Assembly: GCA_028284905.1 (NCBI GenBank) | Contig: JANQQU010000035.1 | Location: 1-64,000, forward strand | DNA: 64,000 bases | Origin: Calditrichia bacterium | GTDB taxonomy: Bacteria > Calditrichota > Calditrichia > RBG-13-44-9 > J075 | Direction: 5' to 3' | Shown here: one piece after another, positions 1-7,830 of the stretch | Position numbering within the stretch: the first letter of the stretch is position 1 | Layout: the number at the start of each line of letters is the position of its first letter | The notes under the pieces: model-generated | The model's database searches: none | What the model saw: the letters and a program-made list of their open reading frames with translations, nothing else | Told to the model about the DNA's origin: nothing | Made by a program: the position numbers and the translations under genes

Positions 1-237
1 GTCTATTATTCGAAAGAAAGGAGTGCTGTAATTCTCAGCCATTTGGCGCAGGCTGAAACGATTACTGCGAAGCAGACTGTAGAGCACTAATTTGAACATG
101 CTGGCCGTCTTCAACTTCGAAACCCACTTATCTGACTTGTAGGTTTCTGTTAGTTCAGTTAATAAAGTATCTGGTATTAATGAAAGTAACTCATTTATGT
201 TAACATGAGCTTGGCGAATGGCTTTTTTCTTCGGCAT
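1..237 (-). mobile_element. IS4-like transposase, N-terminal fragment (runs off window)
   Basis: An ATG at 237 opens a frame that stays open to base 1, giving the first 79 residues of a longer protein. It begins MPKKKAIRQAH and contains the pattern LLSLIPDTLLTELTETYKSD, followed by residues resembling FKLVLYSLL and SLRQMAENY. This resembles the N-terminal (DUF4372-like) part of IS4-family transposases: a Lys-rich start, a helix with LIP, then a K-x-D/K-x-W-V-S segment. The DDE catalytic part would lie outside the window. Terminal inverted repeats could not be identified, so I cannot say whether the element is complete. Moderately sure of the family from pattern memory only. Confidence 0.6.
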
Positions 238-513
238 AATATCCTCTGAACATTGTGGTGATTTTATGAATATTATTGATTTCGAAGAAAAATTCAAACT
301 TTCGCACAGCATTGATTGATAAAGTAAAATTTAGGAGGTGGGATTTTGTTCGTTTCGGTATTTTCCCCGCGGGTGTGCTCTCCTTACTGTGCAGGCGGCA
401 GGCAGAAAGAAGATCGACCCATGCGATAAGATCAACAAGGCCCCGATCCCGACGTTTCGGGGCAGGGCGTGAGTTGTTACATCTTTATCTCTTAACTTTT
501 TCTAATAGCAGTG
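238..513. other. spacer between transposase fragment and beta-helix gene
   Basis: No convincing gene. A 90-codon frame at 276-548 has no family signature and is rich in Arg/Ser, as expected of chance translation. A 7-bp GC stem (440-446 with 457-463) lies downstream of the minus-strand gene ending at 514. It could end that transcript, but there is no T-run, so a terminator is only possible. Confidence 0.4.
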
Positions 514-2184
514 TTACTGAAGCAGCAGCAGTTTTTTGGTCTGGCTAAACCCTTTTGTTTCGAGCCGGTAAAAATAGACCCCGCTGGGCAGTCCGCTAGC
601 GTTCCAGTTGTACTTATAGCTGCCGGCGCTTAAATTCTCTCCAACCAATTCAGCCACTGCCTGGCCCAGAACATTGTATATTTTCAAGGCTACCCATCCG
701 CCCTTCGCGATGGTAAATTCGATGTTGGTAGCAGGGTTAAAAGGGTTCGGATAATTTTGAAAAAGCTGGAAGTCTGCCGGTATATTTCCAGATGAAGCTG
801 GTATCTCTTCGATGTCCATTACCAGCGGGTTACTACCCTGACCGCCATAGGCGCCCATATCGTTAAATATCAGGCCCTTTGCTGGCCAGAGCGCAAATCC
901 GGGGTTTACAGGATCTTCCGGATCATTATAAACCAAATCCGGGTCACCGGTATCAATACATTGTGAGTTCTCCGACAAATAATAGTATGTGGTATCCGCA
1001 AATTGTGGATCAGTATCAATGTTGGTTGCACTCCCATAGCCCCCTTCTATGTTTGAATACCGAAGATCAATAGAGCCGGAAACCTGCGGCGCACTCGGCG
1101 CCGTATTTTCCCAGACGATGAAATTCCTGGCACTGGGTATCATAGATCCGATAATGCCTATTCCACCACCACGGATGTCAGCTGAATTACCAACGACGGT
1201 GTTGTTTGATAAACTGATGAGGTCTGTTATACTTATTTTATGAGCAATTTTCTCTGTCGATGTTGTGGGGCCTCTCCCTTGCATAACTGTTGGGTTTGTC
1301 GTTGGTGTATTAAATTCAACTATAATGCCGCCACCGGTAGGCGCAGAATTACCAATAATGAGGTTGTTTTGTAACACCGGTATTCGATTGAAAATATCAA
1401 CACCGCCGCCTGCACCAACCTGGGTCGCATTGATGGAGTTTCCTTTAATAATATTATTCATTATTATAAAATTGGCATCCCGGGCATTAGCGGGTTCTAT
1501 GCCACCGCCATAGGCAATCGGGGCTGTTATTGTGTTGTTTATAACTCTATTATTCGAAATTCGAACTGTTTCATCCCCATTTGCCCATATGTATATCCCC
1601 CCACCCAGACAAAACTCAGTTACATCGGTAGAAGTGAGACTGTTATTCCGAATCAGATTGTGCGCAATAATCAAATCCTGATTTTGAAGAAAGCCGGCGT
1701 AAATCCCCCCACCAAAGTTATCTGCCGGGTGATTAATCTCGTTAAACTCTATATTATTATTCTTAATATAAGCAGTACTATTTTCAATATATATTCCCCC
1801 TCCAAGCCTGTTATTATTACCGACGACAGTGCCCGTGCCGCCGGTAATAGTAAATCCACTGAGCACCGAGGTAGTATCTTCCCCTGAATTGGCAGTCACT
1901 ACCGATCCGCTATCCGGGTTATTCGGCTGGCTGCCGTCGATAATAGTTGCGGAGATGTGCGAGGTATCGCGGTCAAGAATGAAATGACTGGCGACAGTAA
2001 TGGCTTTTCCACGGAAATTGATGTTCTCTATGTAAGTGCCATCGGCTACCAGAACGGTATCGCCATCCGCAGCGGCATTGATGCCTGCCTGGATATCGGG
2101 TTGGTCGGCGGGGATGTTGATGATATCCGCCCATAGTGGGGCGCTGAAAAGTAGACAGAGTAATACTGTAGCGAAAAATTTCAT
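514..2184 (-). CDS. secreted right-handed beta-helix protein with type-A C-terminal sorting domain
   Basis: The start at 2184 (MKFFATVLLC) is chosen over the longer frame because it opens a clear signal peptide ending ALA-like at LWA and has GGAGAG about 8 bases upstream. The 556-residue product begins with the 'IQAGINAA-GDTVLVADGTY' pattern typical of pectate-lyase-like beta helices and POMP-type proteins, then repeats Asn-rich turns and GGGIYI/GGGIGI motifs. The last ~85 residues are a sorting module starting at FQLFQNYPNPFNP and ending KKLLLLQ, known in FCB bacteria as a type IX secretion signal. Likely exported and attached to, or released from, the cell surface. It is a close paralogue of the gene at 4499-6166. 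No catalytic residues can be assigned, so enzyme or adhesin is open. Confidence 0.85.
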   Translation of the reverse strand: MKFFATVLLCLLFSAPLWADIINIPADQPDIQAGINAAADGDTVLVADGTYIENINFRGKAITVASHFILDRDTSHISATIIDGSQPNNPDSGSVVTANSGEDTTSVLSGFTITGGTGTVVGNNNRLGGGIYIENSTAYIKNNNIEFNEINHPADNFGGGIYAGFLQNQDLIIAHNLIRNNSLTSTDVTEFCLGGGIYIWANGDETVRISNNRVINNTITAPIAYGGGIEPANARDANFIIMNNIIKGNSINATQVGAGGGVDIFNRIPVLQNNLIIGNSAPTGGGIIVEFNTPTTNPTVMQGRGPTTSTEKIAHKISITDLISLSNNTVVGNSADIRGGGIGIIGSMIPSARNFIVWENTAPSAPQVSGSIDLRYSNIEGGYGSATNIDTDPQFADTTYYYLSENSQCIDTGDPDLVYNDPEDPVNPGFALWPAKGLIFNDMGAYGGQGSNPLVMDIEEIPASSGNIPADFQLFQNYPNPFNPATNIEFTIAKGGWVALKIYNVLGQAVAELVGENLSAGSYKYNWNASGLPSGVYFYRLETKGFSQTKKLLLLQ

Positions 2185-2256
2185 ATAGCACTCTCCCGTT
2201 TTGGTTGAACAAGTATCTTTAAACCAGCAACGCTGATGCTGCCATCGCTCCATAAG

Positions 2257-4416
2257 TTATTGGAGCAGGAGCATTTTGCGGCTTTTAATACTGTTTGCTG
2301 TTTCTAGCCGGTAAAAATAGACCCCGCTGGCCAGCCCGCTGGCGTTCCAGTTGTATTTGTAACTGCCGGCGCTTAAGTGTGCTGCGGCCAGTTCCGCAAC
2401 TTCCTCGCCCAGCACATTGTAAACTTTCAAGGTTATCCAACCGGCCTTCGCTATCGTGAATTCGATGGTGGTGGAGGGATTGAAGGGATTGGGATAGTTT
2501 TGTTGGAGCGCGAAATCAGCAGGCAGCGATCCGGAAATATCTTTAATGCCGGTTATTGGGGCATAAGCATATGCGATCATACCTTTAACTTCATTGGCCA
2601 GAAAGACCGTGCCGTCGGATCCCACCGCTACGTCAAGGGCAACACCGCTATCATCAATGTGAGCAGCAGTGTTGGTGAAGGCGCTGCCGTTATAGCTGTA
2701 GGCGCGAAGACCGTCATTCCCATTAGCCAGAAAGATCGTACCGTCGGAACTCACTGCTACGCCCCTGGCCCAACCGCCGCCATCGATCTGGGCGGTGTTG
2801 GTGAAGGAATTCCCGTCGTAACTGTAGGCGCGCAAACTGCTATCCCTATAAGTCGTGAATACGGTGCCGTCCGGTCCCACTGCGACTTTCCAGGCCTCAC
2901 CTCCGTCATTGATATGGGCAGTGTTGGTGAAGGCGCTGCCGTTATAGTTGTAGGCGCGTAAACCGTCCTCTCCATTGGCGAGGAAGATGGTGCCGTCCGG
3001 GTCCACTGCTACACCGACGGCCTCGCCGTCGTCATAAATATGGGCAGTGTTACTGAAGGTGCTGCCGTCATAGCTGTAGGCCCACAAACTGTCACTGGCC
3101 AGGAAGATTGTACCGGCGGAATCCACCGCCACGTCTCCGGTTACATTATAGATATGTGCGGTGTTGGTAAAGGCGCTGCCGTCATAAGTATAAGCCCGCA
3201 AGCCGTCATGATCCATCGGTATTGTGCGACTAAATGTTTGATTAAGCAGAAAAACTGTCTCATCCATACCCACCGCCACACCGACACTATTGCCATTACT
3301 GGAGGCATGTGCAGTGTTGGTTAAAGTGCTGCCGTCATAGTTATAGGCGCGCAAACCGCCACCCCCATTAGCCAGAAAGATCGTGCCGCCGGAACTCACT
3401 GCTACGCCAAAAGCTTCCCCGACGTGACGAATGTGTGCAGTGTTGGTTAAAGTGCTGTCGTCATAGTTATAGGCGCGCAAACCGTCACCCCCATTAGCCA
3501 GAAAGATCGTGCCATCGGAACTTACTACTGCCCCCCTGGCCCAACCGCCGCCATCGATCTGGGCGGTGTTGGTGAAGGAATTACCGTCATAACTGTAGGC
3601 GCGTAAACTGTCATCCCCATAAGTCGTGAATACGGTGCCGTCCGGCCCAATCGCCACTTTCCAGGCCTCTTCTCCGACATCGATATGGGCAGTGTTGGTA
3701 AAGGCGCTGCCGTCATAGCTGTAGGCGCGCAAACCGTCCTCTCTATTGGCGAGGAAGATCGTGCCGTCCGATCTCACCACCACGCTCTCAGCCTTACCTC
3801 CCTCATCAATCTGGGCGGTGTTGCTGAAAGTACTGCCGTCATAGTTATAGGCGCGCAAGCCGTCATCCCCATTAGCCAGGAAAACCGTGCTATCCGGTCC
3901 CACCGCCACGTCAATGACATCCACGCTGTCATCCAGCTGGGCGGTGTTGTTAAAAGAACTGCCGTCATAAGTGTAGGCGCGCAAACCATTATCGTCATTA
4001 ACCAGGAAGATCGTGCCGTCCGGGCCCACTGCTACAGCGAAACCCTCCCCTCCGTCATTGATCTGCGCGGTGTTGCTGAAGGCACTACCGTTATAAGTGT
4101 AGGCGCGCAAGCCATCTTCTTCATTGGCCAGGAAGATTGTACCATCCGGGCCCACTGCCACGCCCAGGGCTTCCTGATCGACATCAGCATGGGCGGTGTT
4201 GCTGAAGGTGTTGCCGTCATAGCTGTAGGCCCGCACCCCTCCCATTCCATTAGCGAGAAAAACCGTGCCATCGGGGTCTACTGCTACATCCAAAGCATAT
4301 CCAAAATGCGTGTTGCGCGCGGTTTGGGTAAAGGTATGGGTGTATTGAGCCTGTAAAGGGGAAAGCGCTATAAAGAATGAACCTGCTATAAATATAAAGA
4401 AATCAGAGAGTTTCAT
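2257..4416 (-). CDS. secreted beta-propeller repeat protein with sorting domain
   Basis: This 719-residue protein starts with a signal peptide (cleavage near LQAQ); AGGAGG sits just before the ATG at 4416. From about residue 40 to 625 it is made of roughly 14 copies of a 42-residue unit with the core DG-LRAY-YDG, NTA-I and VAVGPDGTIFLANG. The units look like NHL/LVIVD-type propeller blades, enough for two seven-bladed propellers. One unit (around 3190-3260) carries an extra ~9 residues and another is shorter. Two pairs of adjacent units are almost identical (see findings). The C-terminus carries the same NYPNPFNPSTTIEF sorting module as its neighbours. It lies between two beta-helix paralogues on the same strand, so it probably belongs to one surface-protein operon. 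Function beyond cell-surface binding is unknown. Confidence 0.85.
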   Translation of the reverse strand: MKLSDFFIFIAGSFFIALSPLQAQYTHTFTQTARNTHFGYALDVAVDPDGTVFLANGMGGVRAYSYDGNTFSNTAHADVDQEALGVAVGPDGTIFLANEEDGLRAYTYNGSAFSNTAQINDGGEGFAVAVGPDGTIFLVNDDNGLRAYTYDGSSFNNTAQLDDSVDVIDVAVGPDSTVFLANGDDGLRAYNYDGSTFSNTAQIDEGGKAESVVVRSDGTIFLANREDGLRAYSYDGSAFTNTAHIDVGEEAWKVAIGPDGTVFTTYGDDSLRAYSYDGNSFTNTAQIDGGGWARGAVVSSDGTIFLANGGDGLRAYNYDDSTLTNTAHIRHVGEAFGVAVSSGGTIFLANGGGGLRAYNYDGSTLTNTAHASSNGNSVGVAVGMDETVFLLNQTFSRTIPMDHDGLRAYTYDGSAFTNTAHIYNVTGDVAVDSAGTIFLASDSLWAYSYDGSTFSNTAHIYDDGEAVGVAVDPDGTIFLANGEDGLRAYNYNGSAFTNTAHINDGGEAWKVAVGPDGTVFTTYRDSSLRAYSYDGNSFTNTAQIDGGGWARGVAVSSDGTIFLANGNDGLRAYSYNGSAFTNTAAHIDDSGVALDVAVGSDGTVFLANEVKGMIAYAYAPITGIKDISGSLPADFALQQNYPNPFNPSTTIEFTIAKAGWITLKVYNVLGEEVAELAAAHLSAGSYKYNWNASGLASGVYFYRLETANSIKSRKMLLLQ

Positions 4417-4444
4417 TTTTCCTCCTTTTCGATCATTGTCGGAG

Positions 4445-4476
4445 AAAGCCCTGCGATAGAATAATCACAGGGCTTT
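4445..4476 (-). other. hairpin in intergenic spacer
   Basis: A 9-bp stem, AAAGCCCTG pairing with CAGGGCTTT, with a 14-base loop, lies between the stop of the beta-helix gene at 4499 and the start of the propeller gene. No T-run follows on the minus strand, so it is more likely an mRNA-processing or stabilising stem, or a weak terminator, than a strong terminator. Confidence 0.45.
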
Positions 4477-4498
4477 GCATTTTCAATGATACCTGAGG

Positions 4499-6166
4499 TT
4501 ATTGGATCAAGAGCATTTTGCGGCTCATAATGTTTTTAGTTGTTTCCAGCCGGTAAAAATACACGCCACTGGCCAGCCCGCTGGCGTTCCAGTTGTATTT
4601 GTAACTGCCGGCGCTTAAGTTCTCTGCAACCAATTCCGCAACCTCCTCGCCGAGCACATTGTAGACTTTCAAGGTTATCCAACCGGTCTTCGCTATCGTG
4701 AATTCGATAGTAGTGGTAGGGTTGAAAGGATTGGGATAGTTTTGAAAAAGCTGGAAGTCTGCTGGTAGATTTCCAGATGAAATGGATATCTCTTCGATGC
4801 CGACCATGAGACTGTCGCTACCCTGACCGCCATAGGCGCCCATATCATTGCGCAATGTACCCATCGCTGGCGGGATACCGAATCCGGGATTGAGCGGATC
4901 CTGCGGATCATTATAAACCAGGTCCGGATCACCGGCATCAATACAGGGTGAGTTGCTTGATAAGTAGTAGGAAAAATGATCCACGAAGAGTGGATCGGCA
5001 TCAATGTTCGCTGTGCCGTTATAGCCACCCTCGATATCTGAATATTGAAGATCAATAAAGCCGGAAATCTGCGCATCGTGTGGCGCCGTATTGCCCCAGA
5101 CGATGAAATTCCTGGCACTGGGGATTGTCGGTCCAATAATACCTATGCCGCCACCTAAATCCGTGGCTGAATTACCAACGACGGTGTTATTTGATACATT
5201 GAGGAGGTCTGTTATGGTTGTTTTTAGCGCAACGTTTGCCGCTGGTTTTCCGAAGCCTCTTCCGGACATTCCGGTAGTATTTTCACTTGAAGTGGTAAAT
5301 TCAAACAGAATGCCGCCGCCGGTAGGCGCAGAATTACCAACGATCAGGTTGTTTTGGAGCACCGGTATTTGATTGTAAACATCAAGGCCACCGCTGCCGC
5401 CTTGCGGCGCATTGACAGTATTTCCTTTGATAATATTATGCGTTATGATATAAGTGGAATTTCCACCATAACCAGGCGCGATACCACCGCCGTATGCAAC
5501 CGGCGCAGTAATTGTGTTATCATAAATGCGATTATTCGTTATGCGAACCGTTTCAATCTCTTCAGAATAAGTGTGTATACCTCCACCCAGACAAAACTCA
5601 GTCACATTGGTAGAAGTGAGGCTGTTATTCCGAATCAGATTGTGCTCAATAATCATATCCCGGTTCTGGAAAAGGCCGGCGTAAATTCCCCCGCCAAAGT
5701 TATCTGCCGGGTGATTAATCGCGTTAAACTCTATAATGTTATTTCTAATGAAAGCGCTACTATTAATAATATGTATTCCTCCACCGAATCTGTTGCCATT
5801 TCCGAGTACAGTACCCGTGCCGCCGGTAATGGTAAATCCGGCGAGCACCGAGGTCGTATCTTCCCCGGAATTGAGCGTCACTACCGATCCGAGGTTCGGG
5901 TGATTCGGCTGGCTGCCGTCGATGATCGTTGCGGAAATGTGCGAGGTATCGCCGTCCATAATAAAATGGCTGGCGACCGTGATCGCTTTTCCCTGAAAAT
6001 TAATGTTCTCGATATAAAGGCCGTCGGCGACCAGAATGGTGTCGCCTTCCGAAGCGGCATGGATCCCGGCCTGGATGTTGGGCTGATCGCCCGGGATGTT
6101 GATAATATCCGCCCAAAGCGGGCTGCTGAAAATTAGACAGAATAATACTGTAGCGAAAGATTTCAT
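4499..6166 (-). CDS. secreted right-handed beta-helix protein with sorting domain (paralogue)
   Basis: This 555-residue protein has the same plan as the 514-2184 product: signal peptide (MKSFATVLFC, cleavage near LWA), the IQAGIHAA start of a beta helix, GGGIHI/GGGIGI turns, and a C-terminal NYPNPFNPTTTIEF sorting module. The two proteins match over their whole length, with short substitutions and a more divergent middle (about residues 285-325), so they arose by duplication. The start is fixed by the signal peptide and a GGAGAG a few bases upstream. Expected on or outside the cell envelope. It may bind or cleave a polysaccharide, as many beta-helix proteins do, but no active site is recognisable. 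Confidence 0.85.
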   Translation of the reverse strand: MKSFATVLFCLIFSSPLWADIINIPGDQPNIQAGIHAASEGDTILVADGLYIENINFQGKAITVASHFIMDGDTSHISATIIDGSQPNHPNLGSVVTLNSGEDTTSVLAGFTITGGTGTVLGNGNRFGGGIHIINSSAFIRNNIIEFNAINHPADNFGGGIYAGLFQNRDMIIEHNLIRNNSLTSTNVTEFCLGGGIHTYSEEIETVRITNNRIYDNTITAPVAYGGGIAPGYGGNSTYIITHNIIKGNTVNAPQGGSGGLDVYNQIPVLQNNLIVGNSAPTGGGILFEFTTSSENTTGMSGRGFGKPAANVALKTTITDLLNVSNNTVVGNSATDLGGGIGIIGPTIPSARNFIVWGNTAPHDAQISGFIDLQYSDIEGGYNGTANIDADPLFVDHFSYYLSSNSPCIDAGDPDLVYNDPQDPLNPGFGIPPAMGTLRNDMGAYGGQGSDSLMVGIEEISISSGNLPADFQLFQNYPNPFNPTTTIEFTIAKTGWITLKVYNVLGEEVAELVAENLSAGSYKYNWNASGLASGVYFYRLETTKNIMSRKMLLIQ

Positions 6167-6260
6167 TTTGCACTCTCCTGTTTTTGGTTAGCTTTTTATC
6201 TTGTATAGCTGATATTACTCGATAATGAGAAAAATGTCCGTTTTTTGCAGCGATCATCGG

Positions 6261-6390
6261 CCGCCCGGGATGAATCCCTGGCTCATTATCATATACCCGA
6301 TAAATCGGGTAAGTCCTTGCGTCACCTGTGACGCTTGATTATGAGCCCGGCCCCAAAGGGATTCCTTCGGAAGGATTCATCCCGGGGAGG
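6261..6390. repeat. long imperfect inverted repeat with nested hairpins
   Basis: The spacer 6167-6654 holds no gene. Bases 6264-6277 (CCCGGGATGAATCC) pair perfectly with 6373-6386. Just inside, GGCTCATTATCA (from about 6279) pairs with TGATTATGAGCC (ending about 6348) with one mismatch. Between them lie ACCCGATAAATCGGGT, a GCGTCAC-CT-GTGACGC hairpin and a TCCTTC/GAAGGA hairpin. The whole could fold as a multi-armed structure, either as cruciform DNA or as RNA. It resembles a mobile palindromic or REP-like element rather than a terminator. Confidence 0.6.
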
Positions 6391-6544
6391 ATGGTTTTTA
6401 TGATCAGCGCGTTACATCAGTTATCATTACCAGCAAGCTGCCTCGGATAAATGTTGGCCAACAGATAAATCGCGTGTAAAAGCAGTCCCCCAATCCAAAC
6501 CCCTCTCGGGCAGGAAAGGGGGATGCGCTATCTAAAACCCTCAA

Positions 6545-6579
6545 TCATGAACATCGCCGGAGGTGCGCGATGATCATGA
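6545..6579. repeat. 13-bp hairpin
   Basis: TCATGAACATCGC (6545-6557) pairs with GCGATGATCATGA (6567-6579) with one mismatch and a 9-base loop. It lies in the same spacer as the large inverted repeat, downstream of the minus-strand gene ending at 6655. No T-run follows, so the role (terminator, processing site or mobile repeat) is unclear. Confidence 0.5.
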
Positions 6580-6654
6580 CTGAAAAATTTCCGGAAATCT
6601 TAAAGGAAAGCTAAAGAATGTAAAGAAGGTTGTCTAGCGGTGGTGTTGCAAATG

Positions 6655-7830
6655 CTATTCGTGTTGTTGCATTTTCGGTGGAATGCCTTCCCAAACCAGG
6701 TCGATATTATCTTTAATGATATTGTCGCGTAGTTCTACCTTGCTGAGATAGTTGTGAAAAGCACTGCCGACCATGGCGCGGTTACCAACAATCATATTTC
6801 CGCTGATGAGGATGCGGCTTTGATTACTGCCATAGGTAATATCGATGCCGCCGCCCCGGGAGAGAGAATTGTTTTTGCGCGCTGCCCAATTGTAGGTTAT
6901 GCGGTTATCCACGATATCAATATTTCCATCAGCATAGTTCACACAAATGCCGCCGCCCAGGCTATTCCTTTCGGAGCTCACCTGGTTAAAGGAAATGTCA
7001 TTACCGGCAATGCGGGCATGTATGCTCAAGCCAACATTCACACCACCACCGTTGACGCCTTCACGGGCGTAAACGACATTATGCCGGATGCGATTGTTCT
7101 TTAACAGGAGGCGGTACTGGTATATATACGACCAGCTCGAGATAGCTGCGCCAGCTAAATGTCCGGAATTGCTGGCATTGTAGGTAACGAGGTTATTGTT
7201 CACCGAAGCATTTCCAAGCAGGCAGAGCGCAGCGCCCCAGGCATTCTCTTTTCCGATTAAGGTATTTTTGCTAATTCGATTGTTGATTAGCACTATGTGG
7301 AGCAGACTGTCCTGAGCATCGAAGTAAACACCGCCCCCATCAACTTCTTTGGCATCGCTGACATGATTATCGACAATCCAATTGTATGATATATATGGCC
7401 CGGCCCGGGAACAAAAAATGCCCCCGCCCGCCCGGATATCGAACCACTCATTTGCTAATTGCATTTTTGACAGCGTCCCCCCGCCGCCTGTGAGGGTAAA
7501 GCCGCACAAAACGCTAGTGGTATCTTCTCCGGAGACAAAGGAAACGACCGAGGCGCTGTCCGGTTGCGCCGGGCGGCTGCCATTGATGATAGTGCCGGCG
7601 ATATGGGCAGTATCCCCACTGATGAGGAAACGACTGGCAACGGTAATCGCTTTCCCCCGGAAGTTGATGTTCTCATAATAAGTGCCTTCCGCGACCAGCA
7701 CGGTATCTCCCGCCTGGGCAGCGTTAATGCCGGTCTGGATGGTTGTCTGCATGCCGGGAACGTGGATGATCTTTCCCAGGAGCGGGGTGGTTAGCAGGAG
7801 AAAGACGAAAAGATAATCGCCAAACTTCAT
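6655..7830 (-). CDS. secreted beta-helix protein lacking the sorting domain
   Basis: This 391-residue protein has a signal peptide (MKFGDYLFVFLLLTTPLLG) followed by the same IQTGINAAQAGDTVLVAEGTY opening and GGGI-rich turns as the two larger beta-helix proteins. It ends after the helix (at KMQQHE), without the NYPNPFNP module. It may therefore be a periplasmic form or a C-terminally truncated paralogue; the frame itself is intact. Its ATG overlaps the TGA of the upstream hybrid sensor gene (ATGA, 7827-7830), so the two are translated together and probably act together. The ligand may be a glycan sensed by that regulator, but this is inference. Confidence 0.8.
   Translation of the reverse strand: MKFGDYLFVFLLLTTPLLGKIIHVPGMQTTIQTGINAAQAGDTVLVAEGTYYENINFRGKAITVASRFLISGDTAHIAGTIINGSRPAQPDSASVVSFVSGEDTTSVLCGFTLTGGGGTLSKMQLANEWFDIRAGGGIFCSRAGPYISYNWIVDNHVSDAKEVDGGGVYFDAQDSLLHIVLINNRISKNTLIGKENAWGAALCLLGNASVNNNLVTYNASNSGHLAGAAISSWSYIYQYRLLLKNNRIRHNVVYAREGVNGGGVNVGLSIHARIAGNDISFNQVSSERNSLGGGICVNYADGNIDIVDNRITYNWAARKNNSLSRGGGIDITYGSNQSRILISGNMIVGNRAMVGSAFHNYLSKVELRDNIIKDNIDLVWEGIPPKMQQHE

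Noticed and set aside
276-548. 90-codon frame on the plus strand
   Set aside because: Arg/Ser-rich translation with no family pattern; overlaps the end of a real minus-strand gene.
2377-2961. 194-codon and similar plus-strand frames inside the propeller gene
   Set aside because: Antisense reading of the repetitive propeller; the repeat structure alone makes long shadow frames.
6261-6390. integron attC site
   Set aside because: Folded shape is suggestive, but the conserved GTTRRRY/RYYYAAC core sites are not present and no integrase is near.
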